This document shows, piece after piece, positions 63,892-64,000 of a DNA stretch of 64,000 nt. A program made the translations under genes and the position numbers. This DNA comes from JAGGAG01 sp964638035. GTDB taxonomy: Bacteria; Gemmatimonadota; Gemmatimonadetes; Gemmatimonadales; GWC2-71-9. How positions within the stretch are numbered: position 1 is the first letter of the stretch; every line of letters begins with the position of its first letter. Under the pieces are notes generated by a model that searched no databases, was not told the origin of the DNA, and saw only the letters and a list, made by a program, of their open reading frames with translations. Location: assembly GCA_964638035.1 (NCBI GenBank), contig CAZWXD010000018.1, positions 3,343 to 67,342 on the forward strand, read 5' to 3'.

Positions 63892-64000
63892 CTACAAGCG
63901 TCCTGCTTCGCTGCGGACGATCGGCCCGAGCGTCACGACCTGCCCCGCGTGGCGGGACGCATGCTCGGCGGCGTGGAAGATGAGCCCGAGGGTGTTCGAG
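63892..64000 (-). CDS. DinB-family protein, C-terminal end (runs off right edge)
   Basis: The last 36 codons of a minus-strand gene: NTLGLIFHAAEHASRHAGQVVTLGPIV then a TAG at 63892-63894. The H-A-A-E-H-x-x-R-H-x-G-Q-V histidine pattern is the last metal-binding helix of DinB/DUF1569-type proteins. The rest lies outside the window. Confidence 0.75.
   Translation of the reverse strand, partial: SNTLGLIFHAAEHASRHAGQVVTLGPIVRSEAGRL

Overview
The window is about 68-70% G+C and has three 100-N scaffold gaps, so it comes from a draft genome or metagenome-assembled genome. Gene content points to a diderm, respiring heterotroph: TonB-dependent receptor, LpxL-type acyltransferase, lipoproteins, heme-copper oxidase and an M61 peptidase. 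The mix of a Ser/Thr kinase with a long C-terminal region, RCC1-type lipoproteins, an imuA-imuB-dnaE2 cassette and a carboxypeptidase-regulatory-like TonB receptor is most like Gemmatimonadota. That placement is inference; no rRNA or other phylogenetic marker is present. Layout. 1-5750 is an accessory stretch of lower G+C with small unrelated genes (HNH nuclease, membrane protein, VOC protein, esterase, S41 peptidase-like protein, second HNH protein), attC-like repeats, a decayed HigB-type toxin relic and a VOC relic. 5.8-12.65 kb carries a lipoprotein and the head-to-tail block tkt-tal-dicarboxylate symporter-M61 peptidase. 12.6-22.0 kb holds gluQ, two divergent RCC1-repeat lipoproteins, a B12-binding radical SAM protein, crcB, a frameshifted Ser/Thr kinase and its coupled DUF4956 membrane partner. 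22.1-29.05 kb holds osmC, tRNA-Cys, hipBA behind an AT-rich control region, two outer-membrane lipid A type enzymes, sixA, an RDD protein, fdhD and a PAP2 phosphatase. 29.09-35.93 kb is a cobalamin riboswitch followed by btuF-btuC-btuD-btuB, a beta-propeller lipoprotein resembling BtuG of Bacteroidota in design, and a cobC-like phosphatase. 35.93-41.5 kb (minus strand) is the mutasome cassette imuA-imuB-dnaE2. 41.5-54.2 kb (minus) holds SMR and ClC transporters, cupin and DinB proteins, a hydrolase, ada, an SBP56 methanethiol-oxidase-like gene coupled to a membrane protein, a glycosyltransferase, a GNAT enzyme, a RibD-like reductase, a copper nitrite reductase and a TMEM175-type channel. 54.25-57.5 kb is a coxB-coxA-sco oxidase operon. 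57.57-63.75 kb is a tightly overlapping operon gnd-glucoamylase-zwf-glucokinase-pgl. How it fits together: the last operon can liberate glucose from glucans, phosphorylate it and run it through the whole oxidative pentose phosphate branch, while tkt and tal at the other end of the window supply the non-oxidative branch. The oxidase cluster with NirK supplies terminal electron acceptors. The B12 locus could serve the B12-dependent radical SAM enzyme among others. The genome uses 4-base stop/start overlaps (ATGA, GTGA, one apparent CTGA) very heavily, so translational coupling is the rule. Best leads for a second look are the riboswitch-controlled B12 locus with its propeller lipoprotein, the apparent CTG starts of zwf and gluQ, the integron-like left end, the divergent RCC1 lipoprotein pair and the direct-repeat operator in front of imuA.
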